Of a stretch of DNA of 52,855 bases, positions 1 through 9,127 are shown one piece after another. This DNA is from Candidatus Dormiibacterota bacterium (GTDB lineage Bacteria > Chloroflexota > Dormibacteria > Aeolococcales > Bog-877). A program made the translations under genes and the position numbers. A model generated the notes under the pieces. That model was given only the letters and a program-made list of their open reading frames with translations. It searched no databases and was not told where the DNA came from. Location: contig DAHUYV010000013.1 in assembly GCA_027306885.1 (NCBI GenBank), positions 1 to 52,855 of the forward strand, given 5' to 3'. Every line of letters begins with the position of its first letter. The first letter of the stretch is position 1.

Positions 1-274
1 CAGGGCCCAGTACGAAGGACCGGGCCCGCGACCCAATTGCGACTCAGAGAAGATGACCCTCTTACAGTTTCGTCAGTGAGTTGTCACCGAGAGGCCCGCA
101 TACTTTCGGGTTCTCATGCGTCCGCGCGCGAGGGCGAGGCGTGGGTATCCAGTGACTTGTGTGGACCCCGTTATGTGATCCAGTCTCCACGCTGCGCAGA
201 TCCCAGTGAGTTGCGCGATGGGCGCCGGGCAGCAGATCGGTGGCGGGCTCATAATCTCGACGACGCCCGACAGG

Positions 275-412
275 TTGGTGGTCCACCTTGGCTAGGTCCT
301 GGTCCGGGGTCTTCACCCGAGTGAAGGGGTGCGTGTGGTCATTCCAGGCGTCCAAGAACCGTTTGATGGCAGACCGGAGGGCGGCCACGCTGTGAAACAC
401 GCCCCGCCTTTC
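275..412 (-). pseudogene. C-terminal remnant of an IS630-family-like transposase
   Basis: Minus-strand translation RRGVFHSVAALRSAIKRFLDAWNDHTHPFTRVKTPDQDLAKVD resembles the IS630 transposase C-terminus (RRGxFxSVxxLxxAIxxFIxxWNxxxxPFxWTKTADEILAK). No DDE catalytic part is present. Confidence 0.6.
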
Positions 413-439
413 CCGGATCGCGCTCAACTGGCTGACGAG

Positions 440-2170
440 ATGCGCCGGCTCCTCAAAGCGGCGCTCTTCCCGCCGCAGACGGAGTGGGAGCAGCGGGCCG
501 GGCTCGCCGCGGATGGATGGCGCTGCCTCGATCGGCTCTCCCGGAAGCTCAGCACCCACCTCCACTTTGAGCATCTCGGCGTCCGCGGTGTGCGGGAGCG
601 CCTCCGCGAGGCAGCTACCGAGTACCGGGCGGCGCCGGCATCGTCACGACCCAAGGCCGCGCAGTTCGCGGCCGCGACCCTCGACCAGATGGCGCAGGCT
701 CCCATCACCCGTACGGCTTACCTCGGGATCCGTCATCTCGATCTCCCGGTCCCCATGGACGTTGCCGGCGTCCGCTTCCTCCATGCCGAGGAGGTCCCGG
801 GGCTGACAGAGGTCTTGCGGACCTGCACAACGTCGCCGCCCCGGCTTGTCTGCTCTACGGAGGTGGCCGCGGGGACCGACGAACTAGCCCTGATGCGAGC
901 CAAACGAGCTGCCACCACCGCGCTCGCCCTGGTTCGCCAGAAGTTCCTGTTCGGTTTCAACGCCAAGATCTACCCGGACCAAATCGCCTTCGGCCTCGAT
1001 GGCACCTTCGCCTGGAGTCGCGACGGGGAGTTCGAGAAGGCCGGGTGGTGGGCCCTGGACCACCCGATGGAAGAGGATCTCTCTTCCCAGCGGGAGTGGG
1101 CTGACGGCCTCTGCCAACTCTCCGAGCGGCGCGACGCGCTGGCTCCTCGCCTGCGGGAGCGGGTGGACACCTGCCTGGGCTGGCTGGACATCGCCGCTCG
1201 GAGCAGCAACTGGCTGGTCATCCTCCCCGCCGTCTACAGCGGCATGGAGGCCATCCTGGTGCCGGAGAGCACCGGCCTGAAGGCGAGCACGGTCACCGTC
1301 CGCAGTGCGGCGGTGCACGTGGCGATGGGCCAGCCGTTCTTCCACCCCGCCGAGGCTCGCGCTGGCTACGACTGGCGGGACCGGCTGATCCACGGCCAGA
1401 CGACGCATGAGGTGAACGAGAAGGACGCGCTGGAGTTCGCAGAGGATCGCCGGCTTTGGGCGTTCCGGGTCTTCGCCGACTACCTCGCCGTCGCCACGAC
1501 CCTGGGCGCCGGAAGCGTCAGGGAGGTGGTCTCCCACCTCGACACCGGGCCCGCCCGCGACGTCTGCCAGTGGTTGGAGAAGCAGGGCGACCACGGCCAG
1601 AAGGTTGTCGAGGAGTATCGGGAGGCACTGCACCCCACGAAGGGGCGTCGGCGCGACCCGGATCAGCGCTGGCTGCGGCTCTACCACGATCAGGCGGAGT
1701 TGATCTCCGTCCTGGAGGCCTGGCCGCTGAACGACGCGGTGCCCGGGGATCTCGCCAGGGTGCTCTGCGTGGCTCGGGACATCCTCGTCGACTCCTACTA
1801 CGAGTACGAGTACACCCTGGTGGCCATGGCCTGGGGGCTGGTCGCCCTGGAGGCCGGTCTTCGCGGATGCCTCGGCGTGCCGCGTGATGCAAGAGCCACC
1901 TTTGGCACCCTGGTGGGGAGAGCCCGGCGGGCGGGGCTCCTCACCAAGCACGAGGCGGCAGCGCTTGAGAGGCACGGGGCCGGTTTCCGCAACGGCATCC
2001 TCCACGGCGGCCTGCTCCTCCCGAAGCCTCCGCCCACCTCCTACTCCCCCGAGGACGCCATGACGTTCCTCCAGGCGATCCACGACGCAATGTCCGATCT
2101 CTATGGTCGCGCCGTCTTTCGTCTTCCCTCGTCCGGTGACCAGAGCCCAGCCGCGACGTCACGCGATTGA
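440..2170 (+). CDS. Hypothetical protein with two HEPN-like R-x4-H motifs (ApeA-like HEPN)
   Basis: ORF 329..2170; the N-terminus of the longest ORF overlaps the IS630 remnant, so an internal ATG (440) is the likelier start. Motifs WRDRLIHG (~1373-1396) and FRNGILHGG (~1985-2011), each after an alpha-helical-looking segment. Confidence 0.6.
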   Translation: MRRLLKAALFPPQTEWEQRAGLAADGWRCLDRLSRKLSTHLHFEHLGVRGVRERLREAATEYRAAPASSRPKAAQFAAATLDQMAQAPITRTAYLGIRHLDLPVPMDVAGVRFLHAEEVPGLTEVLRTCTTSPPRLVCSTEVAAGTDELALMRAKRAATTALALVRQKFLFGFNAKIYPDQIAFGLDGTFAWSRDGEFEKAGWWALDHPMEEDLSSQREWADGLCQLSERRDALAPRLRERVDTCLGWLDIAARSSNWLVILPAVYSGMEAILVPESTGLKASTVTVRSAAVHVAMGQPFFHPAEARAGYDWRDRLIHGQTTHEVNEKDALEFAEDRRLWAFRVFADYLAVATTLGAGSVREVVSHLDTGPARDVCQWLEKQGDHGQKVVEEYREALHPTKGRRRDPDQRWLRLYHDQAELISVLEAWPLNDAVPGDLARVLCVARDILVDSYYEYEYTLVAMAWGLVALEAGLRGCLGVPRDARATFGTLVGRARRAGLLTKHEAAALERHGAGFRNGILHGGLLLPKPPPTSYSPEDAMTFLQAIHDAMSDLYGRAVFRLPSSGDQSPAATSRD

Positions 2171-2577
2171 GGACCGCTGACACGTGATCTCGTCCGCACT
2201 GTCACGCTCGTGTCGTCTCACATCGTTCCCTCGAGTCCCTGGCGCCTACGACCCAGCGAATGAGCTCGAGACCGGCTCGAGCTGCGCTGGGGATGTCCCC
2301 AACTTCCCATATGTCCTCGGAGCAACTGTCGAGCTGCCGGCGCTGACGAGCTTCCACCCCTCAGTAACCGGCCAAGGCGCCCGAGGCGGGCCCAGGCCGG
2401 CGCCTGTACCCCACTGGCGGCCCTCTTGCGCTGCTGATTCGCCGCGACAGGGCCCCACGGTAGTGACAATATCCGGCCACCCCTCTCCCCGTCGCCGGAA
2501 AGGCCCAGCGCTGGAGGTCGGCCCCAACGCCCTGCCTGATCGGGCGGCCTAGAATAGCCTCCGGCAACGGGTGGTCT

Positions 2578-2928
2578 GTGGACTTCGAGAGTTTCTCCTT
2601 CGGCTCCATCCAGATCGACGGCGTGACCTATGAGCACGACCTTGTCATTGACCGAGGCGAGATTCGCAAGCGAAAGAAGCGGGCTTCCAAGGAGTACCGG
2701 GCCACTTACGGCCATACCCCTCTCTCGATCAAGGAAGACATCCCGTGGCACTGCCGCCGGCTGGTGGTGGGGACCGGGGCCCAGGGCGCCCTGCCGGTGA
2801 TGGACGAAGTCTTGGAGGAGGCGGAACGTCGGCATGTCGAGCTCCTGAGACTGCCGACGGCGGAGGCGGTTGCCGTCCTCAATACCGGCGGCAAGGACGC
2901 GAACGCCATCCTGCACGTGACCTGCTGA
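2578..2928 (+). CDS. Mth938/NDUFAF3-like domain protein
   Basis: FGSIQIDGVTYEHDLVIDRGEIRKRKKRASKEY...HTPLSIKE...LVVGTGAQGALPVMDEVLEEAERRHVELLRLPTAEAVAVLN...NAILHVTC matches the Mth938-like family pattern. Confidence 0.8.
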   Translation: MDFESFSFGSIQIDGVTYEHDLVIDRGEIRKRKKRASKEYRATYGHTPLSIKEDIPWHCRRLVVGTGAQGALPVMDEVLEEAERRHVELLRLPTAEAVAVLNTGGKDANAILHVTC

Positions 2929-2986
2929 GATTAACCACGCGGTGACGGGACCGACCATGAGCGGAAGCGCAGGTATGATCGGGGCC

Positions 2987-3448
2987 ATGTCTCAGGGCTC
3001 GGCAACCAAGGGGCGACGGATCCTGGCCGCGTTATGGCTGCAAGACCGGGATGCCGCCATCGCACGCGCCGCCCCCCTTGCAGGGGCCATCGTGGCGGAC
3101 TACCGGACACGCTTCGGCGTCGGGCCGACATGGCGGGAGTTGAGCGACAAGCTGGGCATCCCGCCCACTGAGCCGGTCCCCCCGACGGGCGACTCGCGCC
3201 CGCAATCCGGCTCTCCCGAATGGATCGCCTGGCAGGCCGTGCTTTCCGAGCTGATCCCGGAGCTGATCGCCACGGGATGGCTCGCCGATGTTCGCGGCAC
3301 GGAGCGCAGCCTCCACCCAGGCCCACGTTGGGAGGCCGGCGGTGCCTCATGGCTGGAGCATCAGTCGACGGTGCCCAACGTTCGCGCGTACTACTTTCGC
3401 TGTCGGGCGCGCGTAAGGCCGAGTCCGGCGAAGAGGTCGGGCACCTAG
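2987..3448 (+). CDS. Hypothetical protein
   Basis: ORF 2942..3448 with internal ATG at 2987; helical N-terminus; no recognised family. Confidence 0.45.
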   Translation: MSQGSATKGRRILAALWLQDRDAAIARAAPLAGAIVADYRTRFGVGPTWRELSDKLGIPPTEPVPPTGDSRPQSGSPEWIAWQAVLSELIPELIATGWLADVRGTERSLHPGPRWEAGGASWLEHQSTVPNVRAYYFRCRARVRPSPAKRSGT

Positions 3449-3518
3449 TTCCGTCGCCCCGGGCTCATGCCGCCCCGCCTGGTCTCTCTCAGCCGGGAGC
3501 TTCCACTGGGCGCGTCGC

Positions 3519-3701
3519 CTACTCCCTCGTCTCGAGGGTGACGGCGATCCTTTGGGGCGCCCCGAGCTGGACGTGGGCAGCCTTCTGGACGTACAGGGTG
3601 CCCACCACGGGGTACCCGGGGTGGGCGGACTGACCCGCCTCGTCCTCGGCGAACCGCACCGTGTTCTTGGTCTCGCTCTCCAGGGTCAAGTAGATCTTCA
3701 A
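3519..3701 (-). CDS. Small conserved hypothetical protein (~60 aa)
   Basis: MKIYLTLESETKNTVRFAEDEAGQSAHPGYPVVGTLYVQKAAHVQLGAPQRIAVTLETRE; compact beta-rich pattern with ATG start. Confidence 0.45.
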   Translation of the reverse strand: MKIYLTLESETKNTVRFAEDEAGQSAHPGYPVVGTLYVQKAAHVQLGAPQRIAVTLETRE

Positions 3702-3967
3702 ATTGGCCTCCCAATGTCACCGGTCCAATTCTCTACTTCGACTGCAAGACCTGACAGGACCCCTACCAGTGAGTCCACGTGATATCCGAGTTCCTCATCG
3801 CCCCAGAAGGGCCAAGGGGAACTCTCACCTACCCCGGGTCAGTTCAAGGGGGCGGGTCACCGTCACAACCACCCGGCTGGCAGTCGAGCTATACCGTCGG
3901 TCACCGACCGCGGACACGAATGGGGCTTCGTGCAGGACAAGCCGGTCTGAGTCCCTCTCCCGCCGGG

Positions 3968-6900
3968 CTAGGATCCTCTAATCGACGATGCGACCAGTTC
4001 GGAGATGGTCATTTCCGTCGCGGCCACGGTCTGCTTCAGCTCTTGCAATTGCCGCTCGAGTTTCCGCAAACTCCCAAACTCCGTGCTACCAAAATCGTGA
4101 GCGGGCACAGGCAAGTTACGCACCGACCAGTTGGTGAGCTCCTTCTGACTCTTTCCTTGGGAGAAGTTGTAGAGGAAGTCCTTGACGAAGGTCGATCCGA
4201 GAAAATACGGCAGCAGCTTCGATCGCCTTGCCTCCGGCGTCAGCCTCACGATGAACAAGTGGTGTGACGCATAGAGCGTTCTAGTCTCGTCGGGCGGAAC
4301 GCGAACCACGTGAGTATGTCCGATGGTGCCGGAGCGTGTAATCACGACATCTCCGTCTCTAATTTCTACACCTAGATCACCCGCTGGCGTTGACGGCTTG
4401 AGGTACACCACGTTCCGAAGGTCTGGTTCCTCCCCGGTAAAGTTGTTCACGGAGAGATAGGCTAGATCGGTCTCCTCAGCCGAGTAGTTACTCTTGGCAA
4501 CATAGTTTCCGCTGGTAGATGACTCAATGTATTGGCGGAACGGCACAGACTTACTCCAGTCAATGTGATTGAACTGGGTCTGAACAAATCGCACCAGAGA
4601 GACCCGCAGCCCAAGCGAAAAGGTATCCGCCACGACCGACCCGGGCGCAATGAACACCGATTGGCTTTCGGGTGCCTGAGTCCGTCCACTGGCCACAAAG
4701 GCAACATAGTGATCTAGGATGGTTTCGGGAGCATCGGGTACGGGGGTGGGGAATCCGGATCCCGCCTTCTCCACGACTTGAAACAAGTCGTTGGGCCGGG
4801 GAAACTCACCCCTCTTGGTGCGCTTGTAACCGATTTCTCTAGCGTCCGCGAAGAAGATGTTTCGCTGCTGGGTCGTCTGCTCGAGTACCTCCGACAGACA
4901 CCACCACGCGTTGCAGTAGCGGTCACTTTGGTTATGGTCTGGCCAATCCAGATCGGCAATCGACAGCAATTCGTCGTAGGCTTTCTCGCAGACTTCGGCG
5001 ATGTCGCTGCACCCCGCCGGATAGAGCCTGCGTAGGAACCTGCGAAGGGCGTCGACCGCGCCCTCATCGGAGCCGCCGAACGGGTCACGATTTACGAAGG
5101 CCGTAGCGTCGTCGAAAACCTGCCGGCCGCGCTCAGCCCGTTTGACCTCAGAAGCGCTGCCTTGCTGCCAGGTGGTTAGTCCTCTCTCAATGGCGGTGCG
5201 TAAAGCAGAAGTCAATAGGGTGCTGTTCAGGAGCGCCCCACCCTCTGGAATCTCTAGACCCAAGGCGGCACAGAGCGCTCGAAGTCCGTGGCCCGCGGAC
5301 ATAAGCCTCTCATTCTGGATGATGCTCTGGATAATCGGGGTCCCACGCAGGCGGCCATACTCAGCAGCAGCCAATCGCCAGAACTCCTCAAACGTCGCAA
5401 CTTCAGCCAACGACTTCTTGGTGGCGAACAACAGGCTGGTCTTGATGGTAGTGAAGGGTTGGAACGCTTCGACGGGGAGCGATACGACGGCGTCGATCCA
5501 AAAGTATTTGTAGAGGAACAGCCTGATGTATCTATTGTCGGTTGTGTCGAAAACTGACTCGGGCAGCACGACGGCTAGCCGACCGCCCTCCCGTAGCAGC
5601 TGATAGTGTCGCTCAAGGAAAAGGTTTTCAGAGTTCCCGCGGTCAGAGTACAGAAACGTCGTGTCGTGACTGGGTCGTGAGGGTAGCCCTTCTACGTCGA
5701 GAGCGAAAGGAGGATTCGTGACAACCACATCAAACTGAGCATTCACCGGGACGCCCTGGTAGGCAACCCGGGTCTTTACCTTTGCCCCATGACCATTCCC
5801 CCGTTCCTCGTCTGTAGTCTCCACGCAGAGGACACCTTCGTTCATGTTGGCCCACCGCCTGCTGTAGGCTGGGTGAGAGAGACGATGAAGGGCATCCTCT
5901 ACAAATATGTTCATGTTCCCGTCGCCATGGAGGATCATGTTGACTTTGGCAGCTAAGGCGAGGTCAGGTCTAGTCTCGATTCCGTACAAGTAATCCTCGG
6001 CCCACTTGTTTGGCCTCTCAGGAACCAGGAACTGCTTCTTGTAGAAGTCTTCGGCCCGCGGTGCCAGCGCCAGCCCGCTCGCCTGGTCCAATTGCTTTGC
6101 TGTTACAGTCGCCGTCACCCACTTCATCGCCTCGATCAGGAAGGTGCCGCTTCCACAGGATGGGTCGATGATGTATGGGAGAGCTGGCTTTGGACTTGCC
6201 TTGACCTTGGCTACGGCCAGACCGCCGATGTCGGTCATCGCCAGCATGAACCTCACCAGCGTCTGGTGCGTAAAAAACTGGCCCTTGGACTGCTTGAAGA
6301 AGTCCTGGTTCGAAAGGATGCCCTCAAAGAAGGATCCCAGGACGTCAAATCCGGCCTCGGTGCTGAGATTGTTGGTTAAGGAGATGCCCTGCAACTCACG
6401 TGTCGCTACCATCACCTTGTCATCGGTAATTCCGCTGCTCTTGAAGGGTTCGTTGGCCAATTTTTCGTCATCGTAGTTGAGGAGCTCTCGCGCAGCCTCC
6501 TTGTAAAGTTGTTCTAGTCCCTTCGCCACATCGCTTACTGACTGCTCACCCGCCTGAGTGGTCTGGATCTGAAAGCGGTAGGGTTGCTCAGGCTCGGTTG
6601 TCTGCTCGTCATATATCTTCGTGAGAAACAGCTTCACGAGCTGGTAGAAGATCGCGTTATCATCGGATGAAGCCCCTGCCCACAGCCGGTTGTGGAGTAG
6701 CGTCCTAAGCTTGCGGAAGTCATTCGGACCGTAACTTCGGTCCAACGGAGCGAGGCCATTTCGTGGCTCGCCTACGTTCCCATAGCGGACGAGGGGCGCA
6801 TCACCATAGTGGCCAGGGATCACCAACGCCGCTGGAGCGCCGGCGCGGATCCAGGACAAGTGGGTTGGATGTATCCCGAAATCGATGACGATTGCTTGGT

Positions 6901-7402
6901 CGCGGAGTCCGCTGTCTGAGAGTTCGCAGGTGAAGAGACTCAGATAGCGAACCGACTTCCCGACCCTTTGTTCGATGACAGCTGCTTTGGTGATTCCCCA
7001 GAGCTGACCATCGAGATCCTTCTTCCCTGCCTCGTAGTCGTCTGGCCACTTACACTCAATGCCTAAGAAGAGTGCCTCGTTAGTTCCGCTCCGCTTATAG
7101 ACAGCAACGTCGTTCCGCCCTCGGTCCTTTCCTTTGGAACGTTTGGTTCGTCCGACCCTCACCGTGATGTCCGTCTCAATTTCAATGCAATCTTGGGGGT
7201 AGCCAAGTTCGAGGACCAGCTTCACGATGAGATAGGCTCGAACGAAGCCCTCCTTCTCATATTTTGGAAGTTGATGAGAGCGGATGGGAGCCGCAAAACG
7301 GATGGTCTCGTTGACCGTGTCCACGTGCACAACCCGATGACTGGGATCGGTGCGCTCGATGTAGGAAAGAAGCGCATCCTGAAGCGGATTAAGTGGCCTC
7401 AC
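3968..7402 (-). CDS. Single-polypeptide restriction-modification enzyme: HsdR-N-like PD-(D/E)xK nuclease, N6-adenine methylase, HsdS-like target recognition domain
   Basis: N-term RNDVAVYKRSG...LFLGIECKW (D...ExK); motif I IIDPSCGSGTFLIEAM; motif IV DVVVTNPPFALD; C-term TRD-like LRNVVYLKP...IRDGDVVITRSGTIG...LPYFLGS...G.SQKELTNWSVRNLPVP and terminal coiled coil. Confidence 0.9.
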   Translation of the reverse strand: MRPLNPLQDALLSYIERTDPSHRVVHVDTVNETIRFAAPIRSHQLPKYEKEGFVRAYLIVKLVLELGYPQDCIEIETDITVRVGRTKRSKGKDRGRNDVAVYKRSGTNEALFLGIECKWPDDYEAGKKDLDGQLWGITKAAVIEQRVGKSVRYLSLFTCELSDSGLRDQAIVIDFGIHPTHLSWIRAGAPAALVIPGHYGDAPLVRYGNVGEPRNGLAPLDRSYGPNDFRKLRTLLHNRLWAGASSDDNAIFYQLVKLFLTKIYDEQTTEPEQPYRFQIQTTQAGEQSVSDVAKGLEQLYKEAARELLNYDDEKLANEPFKSSGITDDKVMVATRELQGISLTNNLSTEAGFDVLGSFFEGILSNQDFFKQSKGQFFTHQTLVRFMLAMTDIGGLAVAKVKASPKPALPYIIDPSCGSGTFLIEAMKWVTATVTAKQLDQASGLALAPRAEDFYKKQFLVPERPNKWAEDYLYGIETRPDLALAAKVNMILHGDGNMNIFVEDALHRLSHPAYSRRWANMNEGVLCVETTDEERGNGHGAKVKTRVAYQGVPVNAQFDVVVTNPPFALDVEGLPSRPSHDTTFLYSDRGNSENLFLERHYQLLREGGRLAVVLPESVFDTTDNRYIRLFLYKYFWIDAVVSLPVEAFQPFTTIKTSLLFATKKSLAEVATFEEFWRLAAAEYGRLRGTPIIQSIIQNERLMSAGHGLRALCAALGLEIPEGGALLNSTLLTSALRTAIERGLTTWQQGSASEVKRAERGRQVFDDATAFVNRDPFGGSDEGAVDALRRFLRRLYPAGCSDIAEVCEKAYDELLSIADLDWPDHNQSDRYCNAWWCLSEVLEQTTQQRNIFFADAREIGYKRTKRGEFPRPNDLFQVVEKAGSGFPTPVPDAPETILDHYVAFVASGRTQAPESQSVFIAPGSVVADTFSLGLRVSLVRFVQTQFNHIDWSKSVPFRQYIESSTSGNYVAKSNYSAEETDLAYLSVNNFTGEEPDLRNVVYLKPSTPAGDLGVEIRDGDVVITRSGTIGHTHVVRVPPDETRTLYASHHLFIVRLTPEARRSKLLPYFLGSTFVKDFLYNFSQGKSQKELTNWSVRNLPVPAHDFGSTEFGSLRKLERQLQELKQTVAATEMTISELVASSIRGS

Positions 7403-7725
7403 TGCGTTTAGAGCCCCTGCCCGCCGAACTTAGCGCTACGCGCGGAATTGGGACCCACGGAGCTCGGCGGCCGCAAGTGCTGTTGTCGGTATGAGTCAAT
7501 CACCTTGAGCAACGATCCTCTAGCATGATTACGAAGTGTATGGGAAAAGGCCAATTGAAGCAAGCCGCCTGCGGGGTCGCGCCTTCTAGTGAGACGAGGG
7601 TCGATCATCAGTGTGGCCACCACTTGAATTTGCGGCGCCTGGGCGTTGGCACACTCTTGGGTGCCGGTGCGTGATCGCTACGGCCGATCGGACGCTGTCG
7701 GCATTGGAAGGTCGAGCTGGGCCTG

Positions 7726-8385
7726 TCAAGGTGCCGCCCGGTGAACCAGGACGAGGAGCACGATAGTCGCGGCTGTTACCGCGAGTGAGTAGCTGGATAA
7801 GTGCTCGGGTGCGATAACTGGGTTCGCGCCGTGACCATGGGCTGAAGCCTTGTTCCGAATCGTCGGAGCGCCAGACTCCAACAGGCAGCGGAGACAGGTG
7901 AATTGCGACGGAAGATACGCTGGCACTAGACTGTGGGCAAAGAGAGGGTCGATGAGCTTCTGTGCCGTGTCCGTTGGTTGATACGGCCAACTGCGCAGGT
8001 CGCAGATCGTCTTCATCGTACTCTCGAAGGCTTTGGCCGCTTCAGTAATAGCTTCTTTACCTCGCCCCTCTCGGAGATGCTCGGTAGCAATAAGGAACTC
8101 TTCATTCGCACCGGCAAATGATTGGTCAGAGAGAAGTCTCAGAGCGGGCAAAATGGTGGTCTTGTGGACCATCGCGTTATCAATCCGAACGATTGGGCCA
8201 GACACCCACTGATACCCGACTCGGCGCTCCAACAACCTGGCGTTGAGTTCCTGGATAGCGTCGTCGGGATACTGACGCGCCCGGGACTCCATGCGGTCGT
8301 CCACCGTCCAGCTACGGACGTCACTGTCTATGAGGCGGAAGGCCAATTCAATACCGTCAAGCGCGAAGTCTAGATCCGTCGTCAC
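7726..8385 (-). CDS. Abi C-terminal / HEPN-like protein (STM4504/CBY_0614-like)
   Basis: AAKAFESTMKTICDLRSWPYQPTDTAQKLIDPL...LVPAYL...LRCLLESGAPTIRNKASAHGHGANP; RNKxSxHGxG HEPN-type motif at ~7837-7857. Confidence 0.65.
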   Translation of the reverse strand: MTTDLDFALDGIELAFRLIDSDVRSWTVDDRMESRARQYPDDAIQELNARLLERRVGYQWVSGPIVRIDNAMVHKTTILPALRLLSDQSFAGANEEFLIATEHLREGRGKEAITEAAKAFESTMKTICDLRSWPYQPTDTAQKLIDPLFAHSLVPAYLPSQFTCLRCLLESGAPTIRNKASAHGHGANPVIAPEHLSSYSLAVTAATIVLLVLVHRAAP

Positions 8386-8589
8386 TAGAAAAAAAATTGG
8401 AGAAGTTCTTTAGAGTGTCCGAACTAGGTCTCAGTTGGAACAAGCCAAATGCGTTGGCAAGCGCGTGATGTAGGCGAGAGGTCCTCCGTGAGCCATTTGG
8501 TGACAAGTACTCCGTTGCCTTGGTGGTCGCCCGATGTGTGGTTACATCTAGCGCTGCGAACAAGCCCATGGTCCTCGTGATGATGTCGT

Positions 8590-9072
8590 TCAGGATGACT
8601 CTGCCTTGGGACCAGCTAGACGCCACCACCCGCGCTCACCCGGGGCGCGCTCAAAGCGCTGATCGCGACTCAGGGCCCGGAAGAGGGTGGCGTAAGCCCC
8701 CTGTGAGCGAAGGAGCTTCCCGGCGACTTGAAGATCTGCCACCAGTTCCACGAGCCGGGCTGAGTCCCCTCGCTGGCGCAGGCAAACCTCGGCAGCGTCG
8801 GCGATGGTGCCGGCCTGTATCGCCACGGTGTCTCCTGATAGTCTCCTGGCTGCGATCTGCCGCAACATCTGGAGATTAGCCTCCAGCGTCCGGATCTGAG
8901 CCGCGACCTGGCGCCTCTCCTCACGGGTCTCGCTGAGACTCTCGGCAAGATGGTCGTCACGGCGCCGGAGCTTGGTGAGCTGCCGCTCGATCTCGCGAAT
9001 GGGGTCTTCCGAGTTCGTCGAGGGGGACACTGGGTGGAGTGTAGCCCCAAGGTCGCTCAAGCTAGCTTGCAA
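8590..9072 (-). CDS. Coiled-coil protein with C-terminal HARE-HTH-like winged-helix domain
   Basis: Coiled coil IREIERQLTKLRRRDDHLAESLSETREERRQVAAQIRTLEANLQ followed by IADAAEVCLRQRGDSARLVELVADLQVAGKLLRSQGAYATLFRALSRDQRFERAPGERGWWRLA. Start codon uncertain (TTG). Confidence 0.55.
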   Translation of the reverse strand: MQASLSDLGATLHPVSPSTNSEDPIREIERQLTKLRRRDDHLAESLSETREERRQVAAQIRTLEANLQMLRQIAARRLSGDTVAIQAGTIADAAEVCLRQRGDSARLVELVADLQVAGKLLRSQGAYATLFRALSRDQRFERAPGERGWWRLAGPKAESS

Positions 9073-9127
9073 TGCCTAAATGGGCATGGCATACTAAGTA
9101 GGAGGCAACGATCAGGAGGAAACCCTG

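Noticed and set aside
884-2083. 399-aa minus-strand ORF antisense to the HEPN-like gene
   Set aside because: Low-complexity, antisense-type composition, no recognisable motif; the plus-strand frame shows coherent protein features.
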